A stretch of DNA of 20,194 nt from Utricularia gibba (lineage: Eukaryota; Streptophyta; Magnoliopsida; Lamiales; Lentibulariaceae): the NCBI GenBank assembly GCA_002189035.1, contig NEEC01000271.1:1-20194 (forward strand), in the 5' to 3' direction. This document shows, piece by piece, positions 1 through 10,704 of the stretch. The position numbers and the translations under genes are program-made. How positions within the stretch are numbered: position 1 is the stretch's first letter; every line of letters starts with the position of its first letter. The notes beneath the pieces are model-generated. The model had not been told where the DNA came from. It saw nothing but the letters and a program-made list of their open reading frames with translations, and did not search any database.

Positions 1-531
1 CACCACGGAATGCCACGTGAGACACTTTTCGTTGTGGCTTGTTTTTAATATGTCCACAGTTATCGGACAAACGTAACTCCAAATTATAATACTTGGAGCT
101 CGAAAAGGGCTTCCAACAGTGTGCTATGAAGAGCAAGGATCTGCATGTTATGCAAGAGGTGCTTCGCGGACCAGGATGTGCGTAGTCTTTCATTGCGCAT
201 CATCATTCGGGGTGCATCCTAAAAATCACACGTGCACGGGATTCATTAAAAATAAATATTTACGCATATCCAGAGTGTATAACAGTGTTGGGATAAGTGA
301 TGCCACGAAATTCATGATGTAGCATGTGACTTTTTTCCAACTTGATCGCATAGTAGATGAATTCTGACACCATATGTTTTGGCTTTTGATTGATGCATTT
401 AGTTGCTATGATACTTCTGATTCTTGATGCACCATTCCCGTATACCATGTCTCTAGTGGCTATTTGATTCTTTTGCCTTGTATGTTGTTCGCATCAATTT
501 CGAGAACATGAAGCACATTATTAAATGCAGT
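1..531 (+). repeat. Satellite copy 1, most deleted (531 bp)
   Basis: Five bases shorter than the 536-bp consensus. CCC is reduced to CC at 113-114. Around 181-191 a GAC-like triplet and one A are missing, giving GTGCGTAGTCTTTC where other copies read GTGCGACGTAGTCATTTC. Site 120 carries the majority G. No substitutions were seen elsewhere. The first window base coincides with my chosen phase, so I cannot tell whether the array begins here; nothing at base 1 looks like a junction with other DNA. Confidence 0.93.
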
Positions 532-1064
532 CACCACGGAATGCCACGTGAGACACTTTTCGTTGTGGCTTGTTTTTAATATGTCCACAGTTATCGGACA
601 AACGTAACTCCAAATTATACTTGGAGCTCGAAAAGGGCTTCCCAACACTGTGCTATGAAGAGCAAGGATCTGCATGTTATGCAAGAGGTGCTTCGCGGAC
701 CAGGATGTGCGACGTAGTCATTTCATTGCGCATCATCATTCGGGGTGCATCCTAAAAATCACACGTGCACGGGATTCATTAAAAATAAATATTTACGCAT
801 ATCCAGAGTGTATAACAGTGTTGGGATAAGTGATGCCACGAAATTCATGATGTAGCATGTGACTTTTTTCCAACTTGATCGCATAGTAGATGAATTCTGA
901 CACCATATGTTTTGGCTTTTGATTGATGCATTTAGTTGCTATGATACTTCTGATTCTTGATGCACCATTCCCGTATACCATGTCTCTAGTGGCTATTTGA
1001 TTCTTTTGCCTTGTATGTTGTTCGCATCAATTTCGAGAACATGAAGCACATTATTAAATGCAGT
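532..1064 (+). repeat. Satellite copy 2, triplet deletion (533 bp)
   Basis: Three bases are missing in the AT-rich centre of the inverted repeat: 611-620 reads CAAATTATAC where other copies have ATTATAATAC before TTGGAG. The loss of one ATA/AAT unit from ATAATA looks like slippage. It carries the minority C at the site-120 equivalent (648). Confidence 0.93.
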
Positions 1065-1598
1065 CACCACGGAATGCCACGTGAGACACTTTTCGTTGTG
1101 GCTTGTTTTTAATATGTCCACAGTTATCGGACAAACGTAACTCCAAATTATAATACTTGGAGCTCGAAAAGGGCTTCCCAACAGTGTGCTATGAAGAGCA
1201 AGGATCTGCATGTTATGCAGAGGTGCTTCGCGGACCAGGATGTGCGACGTAGTCATTTCATTGCGCATCATCATTCGGGGTGCATCCTAAAAATCACACG
1301 TGCACGGATTCATTAAAAATAAATATTTACGCATATCCAGAGTGTATAACAGTGTTGGGATAAGTGATGCCACGAAATTCATGATGTAGCATGTGACTTT
1401 TTTCCAACTTGATCGCATAGTAGATGAATTCTGACACCATATGTTTTGGCTTTTGATTGATGCATTTAGTTGCTATGATACTTCTGATTCTTGATGCACC
1501 ATTCCCGTATACCATGTCTCTAGTGGCTATTTGATTCTTTTGCCTTGTATGTTGTTCGCATCAATTTCGAGAACATGAAGCACATTATTAAATGCAGT
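1065..1598 (+). repeat. Satellite copy 3 (534 bp)
   Basis: Two one-base contractions: AA to A at 1219 (ATGCAGAGG instead of ATGCAAGAGG) and GGG to GG at 1306-1307 (CACGGATTC). The first contraction shifts a minus-strand frame and makes the longest random reading frame in the window (93 codons, 993-1274), an accident of the indel and not a gene. Confidence 0.93.
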
Positions 1599-1611
1599 CA
1601 CCACGGAATGC

Positions 1612-1617
1612 CACGTG
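1612..1617. other. CACGTG palindrome, first of two per monomer (monomer 14-19)
   Basis: The sequence is GCCACGTGAG. CACGTG is the core of the plant G-box and of the E-box bound by bHLH and bZIP factors. It recurs in every copy at the same place. The match is seen directly; any protein binding is speculation, because a 6-mer can occur by chance and repetition copies it automatically. Confidence 0.4.
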
Positions 1618-1674
1618 AGACACTTTTCGTTGTGGCTTGTTTTTAATATGTCCACAGTTATCGGACAAACGTAA

Positions 1675-1696
1675 CTCCAAATTATAATACTTGGAG
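1675..1696. repeat. Inverted repeat with nested AT palindrome (monomer 77-98)
   Basis: CTCCAA is followed after 10 bases by its exact reverse complement TTGGAG, and the spacer contains the 8-bp perfect palindrome ATTATAAT. The structure is present in every copy; only copy 2 has a shortened spacer (3 bp lost). It could extrude as a small cruciform or form a hairpin in a transcript. Short dyads are common in satellite DNA, and no function can be assigned from sequence alone. Confidence 0.6.
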
Positions 1697-1740
1697 CTCG
1701 AAAAGGGCTTCCCAACAGTGTGCTATGAAGAGCAAGGATC

Positions 1741-1753
1741 TGCATGTTATGCA
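1741..1753. repeat. Short hairpin-capable palindrome (monomer 143-155)
   Basis: TGCAT, a GTT spacer, then ATGCA: a perfect 5-bp inverted repeat with a 3-base loop, present in all copies. In copy 3 the base just after it is lost. Too short to claim a role. Confidence 0.4.
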
Positions 1754-1831
1754 AGAGGTGCTTCGCGGACCAGGATGTGCGACGTAGTCATTTCATTGCG
1801 CATCATCATTCGGGGTGCATCCTAAAAATCA

Positions 1832-1837
1832 CACGTG
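1832..1837. other. CACGTG palindrome, second per monomer (monomer 234-239)
   Basis: The sequence is CACACGTGCACGGG, where CACGTG overlaps GTGCAC. It lies 220 bp after the first CACGTG of the same copy. The adjacent G run (monomer 243-245) is the most frequent indel site of the array. Confidence 0.35.
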
Positions 1838-2670
1838 CACGGGATTCATTAAAAATAAATATTTACGCATATCCAGAGTGTATAACAGTGTTGGGATAAG
1901 TGATGCCACGAAATTCATGATGTAGCATGTGACTTTTTTCCAACTTGATCGCATAGTAGATGAATTCTGACACCATATGTTTTGGCTTTTGATTGATGCA
2001 TTTAGTTGCTATGATACTTCTGATTCTTGATGCACCATTCCCGTATACCATGTCTCTAGTGGCTATTTGATTCTTTTGCCTTGTATGTTGTTCGCATCAA
2101 TTTCGAGAACATGAAGCACATTATTAAATGCAGTCACCACGGAATGCCACGTGAGACACTTTTCGTTGTGGCTTGTTTTTAATATGTCCACAGTTATCGG
2201 ACAAACGTAACTCCAAATTATAATACTTGGAGCTCGAAAAGGGCTTCCCAACAGTGTGCTATGAAGAGCAAGGATCTGCATGTTATGCAAGAGGTGCTTC
2301 GCGGACCAGGATGTGCGACGTAGTCATTTCATTGCGCATCATCATTCGGGGTGCATCCTAAAAATCACACGTGCACGGGATTCATTAAAAATAAATATTT
2401 ACGCATATCCAGAGTGTATAACAGTGTTGGGATAAGTGATGCCACGAAATTCATGATGTAGCATGTGACTTTTTTCCAACTTGATCGCATAGTAGATGAA
2501 TTCTGACACCATATGTTTTGGCTTTTGATTGATGCATTTAGTTGCTATGATACTTCTGATTCTTGATGCACCATTCCCGTATACCATGTCTCTAGTGGCT
2601 ATTTGATTCTTTTGCCTTGTATGTTGTTCGCATCAATTTCGAGAACATGAAGCACATTATTAAATGCAGT

Positions 2671-3205
2671 CACCACGGAATGCCACGTGAGACACTTTTC
2701 GTTGTGGCTTGTTTTTAATATGTCCACAGTTATCGGACAAACGTAACTCCAAATTATAATACTTGGAGCTCGAAAAGGGCTTCCCAACACTGTGCTATGA
2801 AGAGCAAGGATCTGCATGTTATGCAAGAGGTGCTTCGCGGACCAGGATGTGCGACGTAGTCATTTCATTGCGCATCATCATTCGGGGTGCATCCTAAAAA
2901 TCACACGTGCACGGGATTCATTAAAAATAAATATTTACGCATATCCAGAGTGTATAACAGTGTTGGGATAAGTGATGCACGAAATTCATGATGTAGCATG
3001 TGACTTTTTTCCAACTTGATCGCATAGTAGATGAATTCTGACACCATATGTTTTGGCTTTTGATTGATGCATTTAGTTGCTATGATACTTCTGATTCTTG
3101 ATGCACCATTCCCGTATACCATGTCTCTAGTGGCTATTTGATTCTTTTGCCTTGTATGTTGTTCGCATCAATTTCGAGAACATGAAGCACATTATTAAAT
3201 GCAGT
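2671..3205 (+). repeat. Satellite copy 6 (535 bp), minority C plus CC contraction
   Basis: Carries C at position 120 (2790) and CC to C at 2978 (GATGCACG instead of GATGCCACG). Copy 26 carries the same pair of variants, so the two are indistinguishable by eye although 20 units apart. Confidence 0.93.
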
Positions 3206-3741
3206 CACCACGGAATGCCACGTGAGACACTTTTCGTTGTGGCTTGTTTTTAATATGTCCACAGTTATCGGACAAACGTAACTCCAAATTATAATACTTG
3301 GAGCTCGAAAAGGGCTTCCCAACACTGTGCTATGAAGAGCAAGGATCTGCATGTTATGCAAGAGGTGCTTCGCGGACCAGGATGTGCGACGTAGTCATTT
3401 CATTGCGCATCATCATTCGGGGTGCATCCTAAAAATCACACGTGCACGGGATTCATTAAAAATAAATATTTACGCATATCCAGAGTGTATAACAGTGTTG
3501 GGATAAGTGATGCCACGAAATTCATGATGTAGCATGTGACTTTTTTCCAACTTGATCGCATAGTAGATGAATTCTGACACCATATGTTTTGGCTTTTGAT
3601 TGATGCATTTAGTTGCTATGATACTTCTGATTCTTGATGCACCATTCCCGTATACCATGTCTCTAGTGGCTATTTGATTCTTTTGCCTTGTATGTTGTTC
3701 GCATCAATTTCGAGAACATGAAGCACATTATTAAATGCAGT
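3206..3741 (+). repeat. Satellite copy 7 (536 bp), minority C
   Basis: Full length with C at position 120 (3325). It directly follows copy 6, and this is the only place where two C-type copies are adjacent. Confidence 0.94.
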
Positions 3742-4274
3742 CACCACGGAATGCCACGTGAGACACTTTTCGTTGTGGCTTGTTTTTAATATGTCCACAG
3801 TTATCGGACAAACGTAACTCCAAATTATAATACTTGGAGCTCGAAAAGGGCTTCCCAACAGTGTGCTATGAAGAGCAAGGATCTGCATGTTATGCAAGAG
3901 GTGCTTCGCGGACCAGGATGTGCGACGTAGTCATTTCATTGCGCATCATCATTCGGGGTGCATCCTAAAAATCACACGTGCACGGATTCATTAAAAATAA
4001 ATATTTACGCATATCCAGAGTGTATAACAGTGTTGGGATAAGTGATGCACGAAATTCATGATGTAGCATGTGACTTTTTTCCAACTTGATCGCATAGTAG
4101 ATGAATTCTGACACCATATGTTTGGCTTTTGATTGATGCATTTAGTTGCTATGATACTTCTGATTCTTGATGCACCATTCCCGTATACCATGTCTCTAGT
4201 GGCTATTTGATTCTTTTGCCTTGTATGTTGTTCGCATCAATTTCGAGAACATGAAGCACATTATTAAATGCAGT
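3742..4274 (+). repeat. Satellite copy 8, three separate contractions (533 bp)
   Basis: Three one-base losses: GGG to GG at 3984-3985, CC to C at 4048, and TTTT to TTT at 4121-4123 (CATATGTTTGGC). The first two are recurrent variants of the array; the T loss is unique to this copy. Position 120 is the majority G. Confidence 0.93.
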
Positions 4275-5346
4275 CACCACGGAATGCCACGTGAGACACT
4301 TTTCGTTGTGGCTTGTTTTTAATATGTCCACAGTTATCGGACAAACGTAACTCCAAATTATAATACTTGGAGCTCGAAAAGGGCTTCCCAACAGTGTGCT
4401 ATGAAGAGCAAGGATCTGCATGTTATGCAAGAGGTGCTTCGCGGACCAGGATGTGCGACGTAGTCATTTCATTGCGCATCATCATTCGGGGTGCATCCTA
4501 AAAATCACACGTGCACGGGATTCATTAAAAATAAATATTTACGCATATCCAGAGTGTATAACAGTGTTGGGATAAGTGATGCCACGAAATTCATGATGTA
4601 GCATGTGACTTTTTTCCAACTTGATCGCATAGTAGATGAATTCTGACACCATATGTTTTGGCTTTTGATTGATGCATTTAGTTGCTATGATACTTCTGAT
4701 TCTTGATGCACCATTCCCGTATACCATGTCTCTAGTGGCTATTTGATTCTTTTGCCTTGTATGTTGTTCGCATCAATTTCGAGAACATGAAGCACATTAT
4801 TAAATGCAGTCACCACGGAATGCCACGTGAGACACTTTTCGTTGTGGCTTGTTTTTAATATGTCCACAGTTATCGGACAAACGTAACTCCAAATTATAAT
4901 ACTTGGAGCTCGAAAAGGGCTTCCCAACAGTGTGCTATGAAGAGCAAGGATCTGCATGTTATGCAAGAGGTGCTTCGCGGACCAGGATGTGCGACGTAGT
5001 CATTTCATTGCGCATCATCATTCGGGGTGCATCCTAAAAATCACACGTGCACGGGATTCATTAAAAATAAATATTTACGCATATCCAGAGTGTATAACAG
5101 TGTTGGGATAAGTGATGCCACGAAATTCATGATGTAGCATGTGACTTTTTTCCAACTTGATCGCATAGTAGATGAATTCTGACACCATATGTTTTGGCTT
5201 TTGATTGATGCATTTAGTTGCTATGATACTTCTGATTCTTGATGCACCATTCCCGTATACCATGTCTCTAGTGGCTATTTGATTCTTTTGCCTTGTATGT
5301 TGTTCGCATCAATTTCGAGAACATGAAGCACATTATTAAATGCAGT
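4275..5346 (+). repeat. Satellite copies 9-10, consensus
   Basis: Two 536-bp copies with G at position 120 and no variant found by eye. Confidence 0.94.
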
Positions 5347-6954
5347 CACCACGGAATGCCACGTGAGACACTTTTCGTTGTGGCTTGTTTTTAATATGTC
5401 CACAGTTATCGGACAAACGTAACTCCAAATTATAATACTTGGAGCTCGAAAAGGGCTTCCCAACACTGTGCTATGAAGAGCAAGGATCTGCATGTTATGC
5501 AAGAGGTGCTTCGCGGACCAGGATGTGCGACGTAGTCATTTCATTGCGCATCATCATTCGGGGTGCATCCTAAAAATCACACGTGCACGGGATTCATTAA
5601 AAATAAATATTTACGCATATCCAGAGTGTATAACAGTGTTGGGATAAGTGATGCCACGAAATTCATGATGTAGCATGTGACTTTTTTCCAACTTGATCGC
5701 ATAGTAGATGAATTCTGACACCATATGTTTTGGCTTTTGATTGATGCATTTAGTTGCTATGATACTTCTGATTCTTGATGCACCATTCCCGTATACCATG
5801 TCTCTAGTGGCTATTTGATTCTTTTGCCTTGTATGTTGTTCGCATCAATTTCGAGAACATGAAGCACATTATTAAATGCAGTCACCACGGAATGCCACGT
5901 GAGACACTTTTCGTTGTGGCTTGTTTTTAATATGTCCACAGTTATCGGACAAACGTAACTCCAAATTATAATACTTGGAGCTCGAAAAGGGCTTCCCAAC
6001 AGTGTGCTATGAAGAGCAAGGATCTGCATGTTATGCAAGAGGTGCTTCGCGGACCAGGATGTGCGACGTAGTCATTTCATTGCGCATCATCATTCGGGGT
6101 GCATCCTAAAAATCACACGTGCACGGGATTCATTAAAAATAAATATTTACGCATATCCAGAGTGTATAACAGTGTTGGGATAAGTGATGCCACGAAATTC
6201 ATGATGTAGCATGTGACTTTTTTCCAACTTGATCGCATAGTAGATGAATTCTGACACCATATGTTTTGGCTTTTGATTGATGCATTTAGTTGCTATGATA
6301 CTTCTGATTCTTGATGCACCATTCCCGTATACCATGTCTCTAGTGGCTATTTGATTCTTTTGCCTTGTATGTTGTTCGCATCAATTTCGAGAACATGAAG
6401 CACATTATTAAATGCAGTCACCACGGAATGCCACGTGAGACACTTTTCGTTGTGGCTTGTTTTTAATATGTCCACAGTTATCGGACAAACGTAACTCCAA
6501 ATTATAATACTTGGAGCTCGAAAAGGGCTTCCCAACACTGTGCTATGAAGAGCAAGGATCTGCATGTTATGCAAGAGGTGCTTCGCGGACCAGGATGTGC
6601 GACGTAGTCATTTCATTGCGCATCATCATTCGGGGTGCATCCTAAAAATCACACGTGCACGGGATTCATTAAAAATAAATATTTACGCATATCCAGAGTG
6701 TATAACAGTGTTGGGATAAGTGATGCCACGAAATTCATGATGTAGCATGTGACTTTTTTCCAACTTGATCGCATAGTAGATGAATTCTGACACCATATGT
6801 TTTGGCTTTTGATTGATGCATTTAGTTGCTATGATACTTCTGATTCTTGATGCACCATTCCCGTATACCATGTCTCTAGTGGCTATTTGATTCTTTTGCC
6901 TTGTATGTTGTTCGCATCAATTTCGAGAACATGAAGCACATTATTAAATGCAGT
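5347..6954 (+). repeat. Satellite copies 11-13, alternating C-G-C types
   Basis: Three 536-bp copies. Copies 11 and 13 have C at position 120 (5466 and 6538) while copy 12 has G. The same C-G-C order at this site reappears in copies 16-18 and 24-26. Confidence 0.94.
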
Positions 6955-8026
6955 CACCACGGAATGCCACGTGAGACACTTTTCGTTGTGGCTTGTTTTT
7001 AATATGTCCACAGTTATCGGACAAACGTAACTCCAAATTATAATACTTGGAGCTCGAAAAGGGCTTCCCAACAGTGTGCTATGAAGAGCAAGGATCTGCA
7101 TGTTATGCAAGAGGTGCTTCGCGGACCAGGATGTGCGACGTAGTCATTTCATTGCGCATCATCATTCGGGGTGCATCCTAAAAATCACACGTGCACGGGA
7201 TTCATTAAAAATAAATATTTACGCATATCCAGAGTGTATAACAGTGTTGGGATAAGTGATGCCACGAAATTCATGATGTAGCATGTGACTTTTTTCCAAC
7301 TTGATCGCATAGTAGATGAATTCTGACACCATATGTTTTGGCTTTTGATTGATGCATTTAGTTGCTATGATACTTCTGATTCTTGATGCACCATTCCCGT
7401 ATACCATGTCTCTAGTGGCTATTTGATTCTTTTGCCTTGTATGTTGTTCGCATCAATTTCGAGAACATGAAGCACATTATTAAATGCAGTCACCACGGAA
7501 TGCCACGTGAGACACTTTTCGTTGTGGCTTGTTTTTAATATGTCCACAGTTATCGGACAAACGTAACTCCAAATTATAATACTTGGAGCTCGAAAAGGGC
7601 TTCCCAACAGTGTGCTATGAAGAGCAAGGATCTGCATGTTATGCAAGAGGTGCTTCGCGGACCAGGATGTGCGACGTAGTCATTTCATTGCGCATCATCA
7701 TTCGGGGTGCATCCTAAAAATCACACGTGCACGGGATTCATTAAAAATAAATATTTACGCATATCCAGAGTGTATAACAGTGTTGGGATAAGTGATGCCA
7801 CGAAATTCATGATGTAGCATGTGACTTTTTTCCAACTTGATCGCATAGTAGATGAATTCTGACACCATATGTTTTGGCTTTTGATTGATGCATTTAGTTG
7901 CTATGATACTTCTGATTCTTGATGCACCATTCCCGTATACCATGTCTCTAGTGGCTATTTGATTCTTTTGCCTTGTATGTTGTTCGCATCAATTTCGAGA
8001 ACATGAAGCACATTATTAAATGCAAT
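6955..8026 (+). repeat. Satellite copies 14-15; copy 15 ends with a rare A
   Basis: Both are 536 bp with G at position 120. Copy 15 has G to A at position 535 (8025, TGCAATCACC). The only other copy with this change is copy 35 (18738). Confidence 0.94.
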
Positions 8027-8562
8027 CACCACGGAATGCCACGTGAGACACTTTTCGTTGTGGCTTGTTTTTAATATGTCCACAGTTATCGGACAAACGT
8101 AACTCCAAATTATAATACTTGGAGCTCGAAAAGGGCTTCCCAACACTGTGCTATGAAGAGCAAGGATCTGCATGTTATGCAAGAGGTGCTTCGCGGACCA
8201 GGATGTGCGACGTAGTCATTTCATTGCGCATCATCATTCGGGGTGCATCCTAAAAATCACACGTGCACGGGATTCATTAAAAATAAATATTTACGCATAT
8301 CCAGAGTGTATAACAGTGTTGGGATAAGTGATGCCACGAAATTCATGATGTAGCATGTGACTTTTTTCCAACTTGATCGCATAGTAGATGAATTCTGACA
8401 CCATATGTTTTGGCTTTTGATTGATGCATTTAGTTGCTATGATACTTCTGATTCTTGATGCACCATTCCCGTATACCATGTCTCTAGTGGCTATTTGATT
8501 CTTTTGCCTTGTATGTTGTTCGCATCAATTTCGAGAACATGAAGCACATTATTAAATGCAGT
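8027..8562 (+). repeat. Satellite copy 16 (536 bp), minority C
   Basis: Full length with C at position 120 (8146) and no indel. Confidence 0.94.
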
Positions 8563-9097
8563 CACCACGGAATGCCACGTGAGACACTTTTCGTTGTGGC
8601 TTGTTTTTAATATGTCCACAGTTATCGGACAAACGTAACTCCAAATTATAATACTTGGAGCTCGAAAAGGGCTTCCAACAGTGTGCTATGAAGAGCAAGG
8701 ATCTGCATGTTATGCAAGAGGTGCTTCGCGGACCAGGATGTGCGACGTAGTCATTTCATTGCGCATCATCATTCGGGGTGCATCCTAAAAATCACACGTG
8801 CACGGGATTCATTAAAAATAAATATTTACGCATATCCAGAGTGTATAACAGTGTTGGGATAAGTGATGCCACGAAATTCATGATGTAGCATGTGACTTTT
8901 TTCCAACTTGATCGCATAGTAGATGAATTCTGACACCATATGTTTTGGCTTTTGATTGATGCATTTAGTTGCTATGATACTTCTGATTCTTGATGCACCA
9001 TTCCCGTATACCATGTCTCTAGTGGCTATTTGATTCTTTTGCCTTGTATGTTGTTCGCATCAATTTCGAGAACATGAAGCACATTATTAAATGCAGT
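8563..9097 (+). repeat. Satellite copy 17 (535 bp), CCC contraction
   Basis: CCC is reduced to CC at 8675-8676 (GCTTCCAACAG), the same loss as in copy 1 and nowhere else. Position 120 is G. Confidence 0.93.
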
Positions 9098-9631
9098 CAC
9101 CACGGAATGCCACGTGAGACACTTTTCGTTGTGGCTTGTTTTTAATATGTCCACAGTTATCGGACAAACGTAACTCCAAATTATAATACTTGGAGCTCGA
9201 AAAGGGCTTCCCAACACTGTGCTATGAAGAGCAAGGATCTGCATGTTATGCAAGAGGTGCTTCGCGGACCAGGATGTGCGACGTAGTCATTTCATTGCGC
9301 ATCATCATTCGGGGTGCATCCTAAAAATCACACGTGCACGGATTCATTAAAAATAAATATTTACGCATATCCAGAGTGTATAACAGTGTTGGGATAAGTG
9401 ATGCACGAAATTCATGATGTAGCATGTGACTTTTTTCCAACTTGATCGCATAGTAGATGAATTCTGACACCATATGTTTTGGCTTTTGATTGATGCATTT
9501 AGTTGCTATGATACTTCTGATTCTTGATGCACCATTCCCGTATACCATGTCTCTAGTGGCTATTTGATTCTTTTGCCTTGTATGTTGTTCGCATCAATTT
9601 CGAGAACATGAAGCACATTATTAAATGCAGT
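9098..9631 (+). repeat. Satellite copy 18 (534 bp), three recurrent variants together
   Basis: Combines C at position 120 (9217), GGG to GG at 9340-9341 and CC to C at 9404. Each variant occurs singly elsewhere, so this copy looks like a mosaic, or recurrent change at the same weak points. Confidence 0.93.
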
Positions 9632-10167
9632 CACCACGGAATGCCACGTGAGACACTTTTCGTTGTGGCTTGTTTTTAATATGTCCACAGTTATCGGACA
9701 AACGTAACTCCAAATTATAATACTTGGAGCTCGAAAAGGGCTTCCCAACAGTGTGCTATGAAGAGCAAGGATCTGCATGTTATGCAAGAGGTGCTTCGCG
9801 GACCAGGATGTGCGACGTAGTCATTTCATTGCGCATCATCATTCGGGGTGCATCCTAAAAATCACACGTGCACGGGATTCATTAAAAATAAATATTTACG
9901 CATATCCAGAGTGTATAACAGTGTTGGGATAAGTGATGCCACGAAATTCATGATGTAGCATGTGACTTTTTTCCAACTTGATCGCATAGTAGATGAATTC
10001 TGACACCATATGTTTTGGCTTTTGATTGATGCATTTAGTTGCTATGATACTTCTGATTCTTGATGCACCATTCCCGTATACCATGTCTCTAGTGGCTATT
10101 TGATTCTTTTGCCTTGTATGTTGTTCGCATCAATTTCGAGAACATGAAGCACATTATTAAATGCAGT
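9632..10167 (+). repeat. Satellite copy 19, consensus
   Basis: 536 bp, majority base at every variable site. Confidence 0.94.
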
Positions 10168-10704
10168 CACCACGGAATGCCACGTGAGACACTTTTCGTT
10201 GTGGCTTGTTTTTAATATGTCCACAGTTATCGGACAAACGTAACTCCAAATTATAATACTTGGAGCTCGAAAAGGGCTTCCCAACAGTGTGCTATGAAGA
10301 GCAAGGATCTGCATGTTATGCAAGAGGTGCTTCGCGGACCAGGATGTGCGACGTAGTCATTTCATTGCGCATCATCATTCGGGGTGCATCCTAAAAATCA
10401 CACGTGCACGGGATTCATTAAAAATAAATATTTACGCATATCCAGAGTGTATAAACAGTGTTGGGATAAGTGATGCCACGAAATTCATGATGTAGCATGT
10501 GACTTTTTTCCAACTTGATCGCATAGTAGATGAATTCTGACACCATATGTTTTGGCTTTTGATTGATGCATTTAGTTGCTATGATACTTCTGATTCTTGA
10601 TGCACCATTCCCGTATACCATGTCTCTAGTGGCTATTTGATTCTTTTGCCTTGTATGTTGTTCGCATCAATTTCGAGAACATGAAGCACATTATTAAATG
10701 CAGT
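10168..10704 (+). repeat. Satellite copy 20 (537 bp), the only insertion
   Basis: AA is expanded to AAA at 10453-10455 (GTATAAACAG). It is the single copy longer than 536 bp. Confidence 0.93.

Larger units (their letters stand above)
1599..2670 (+). repeat. Satellite copies 4-5, consensus reference
   Basis: Two adjacent 536-bp copies with the majority base at every variable site: G at position 120 and G at position 535. I use copy 4 (1599-2134) as the reference for monomer coordinates. It contains 20 CpG dinucleotides, a T6 run, an A5 run and one AATAAA on the plus strand, none of which vary in other copies as far as I can see. Confidence 0.95.

Noticed and set aside
993-1274. 93-codon minus-strand frame as a distinct gene
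   Set aside because: It exists only because copy 3 lost one A at 1219, which joins two frames. No other copy has it.
1621-1640. CENP-B-box-like sequence (TTTCGTTG, monomer about 25-32)
   Set aside because: The first eight bases fit the mammalian box YTTCGTTGGAARCGGGA, but the second half does not: the essential central A is G, and the CGGG core is absent. Only about 5 of the 9 essential bases match.
1327-1754. The repeated 62- and 75-codon minus-strand frames as protein genes
   Set aside because: They repeat only because the DNA repeats. Single-base indels in several copies change or break them without compensation, they have no recognisable domain, and no promoter or splice context is evident.
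1714-1891. AACAGTGT at monomer 116 and again at 286 (170 bp apart) as evidence of an internal about 170-bp subrepeat
   Set aside because: About two 8-mer coincidences are expected by chance in 536 bp, flanking similarity is weak, and no third member appears at the expected spacing.
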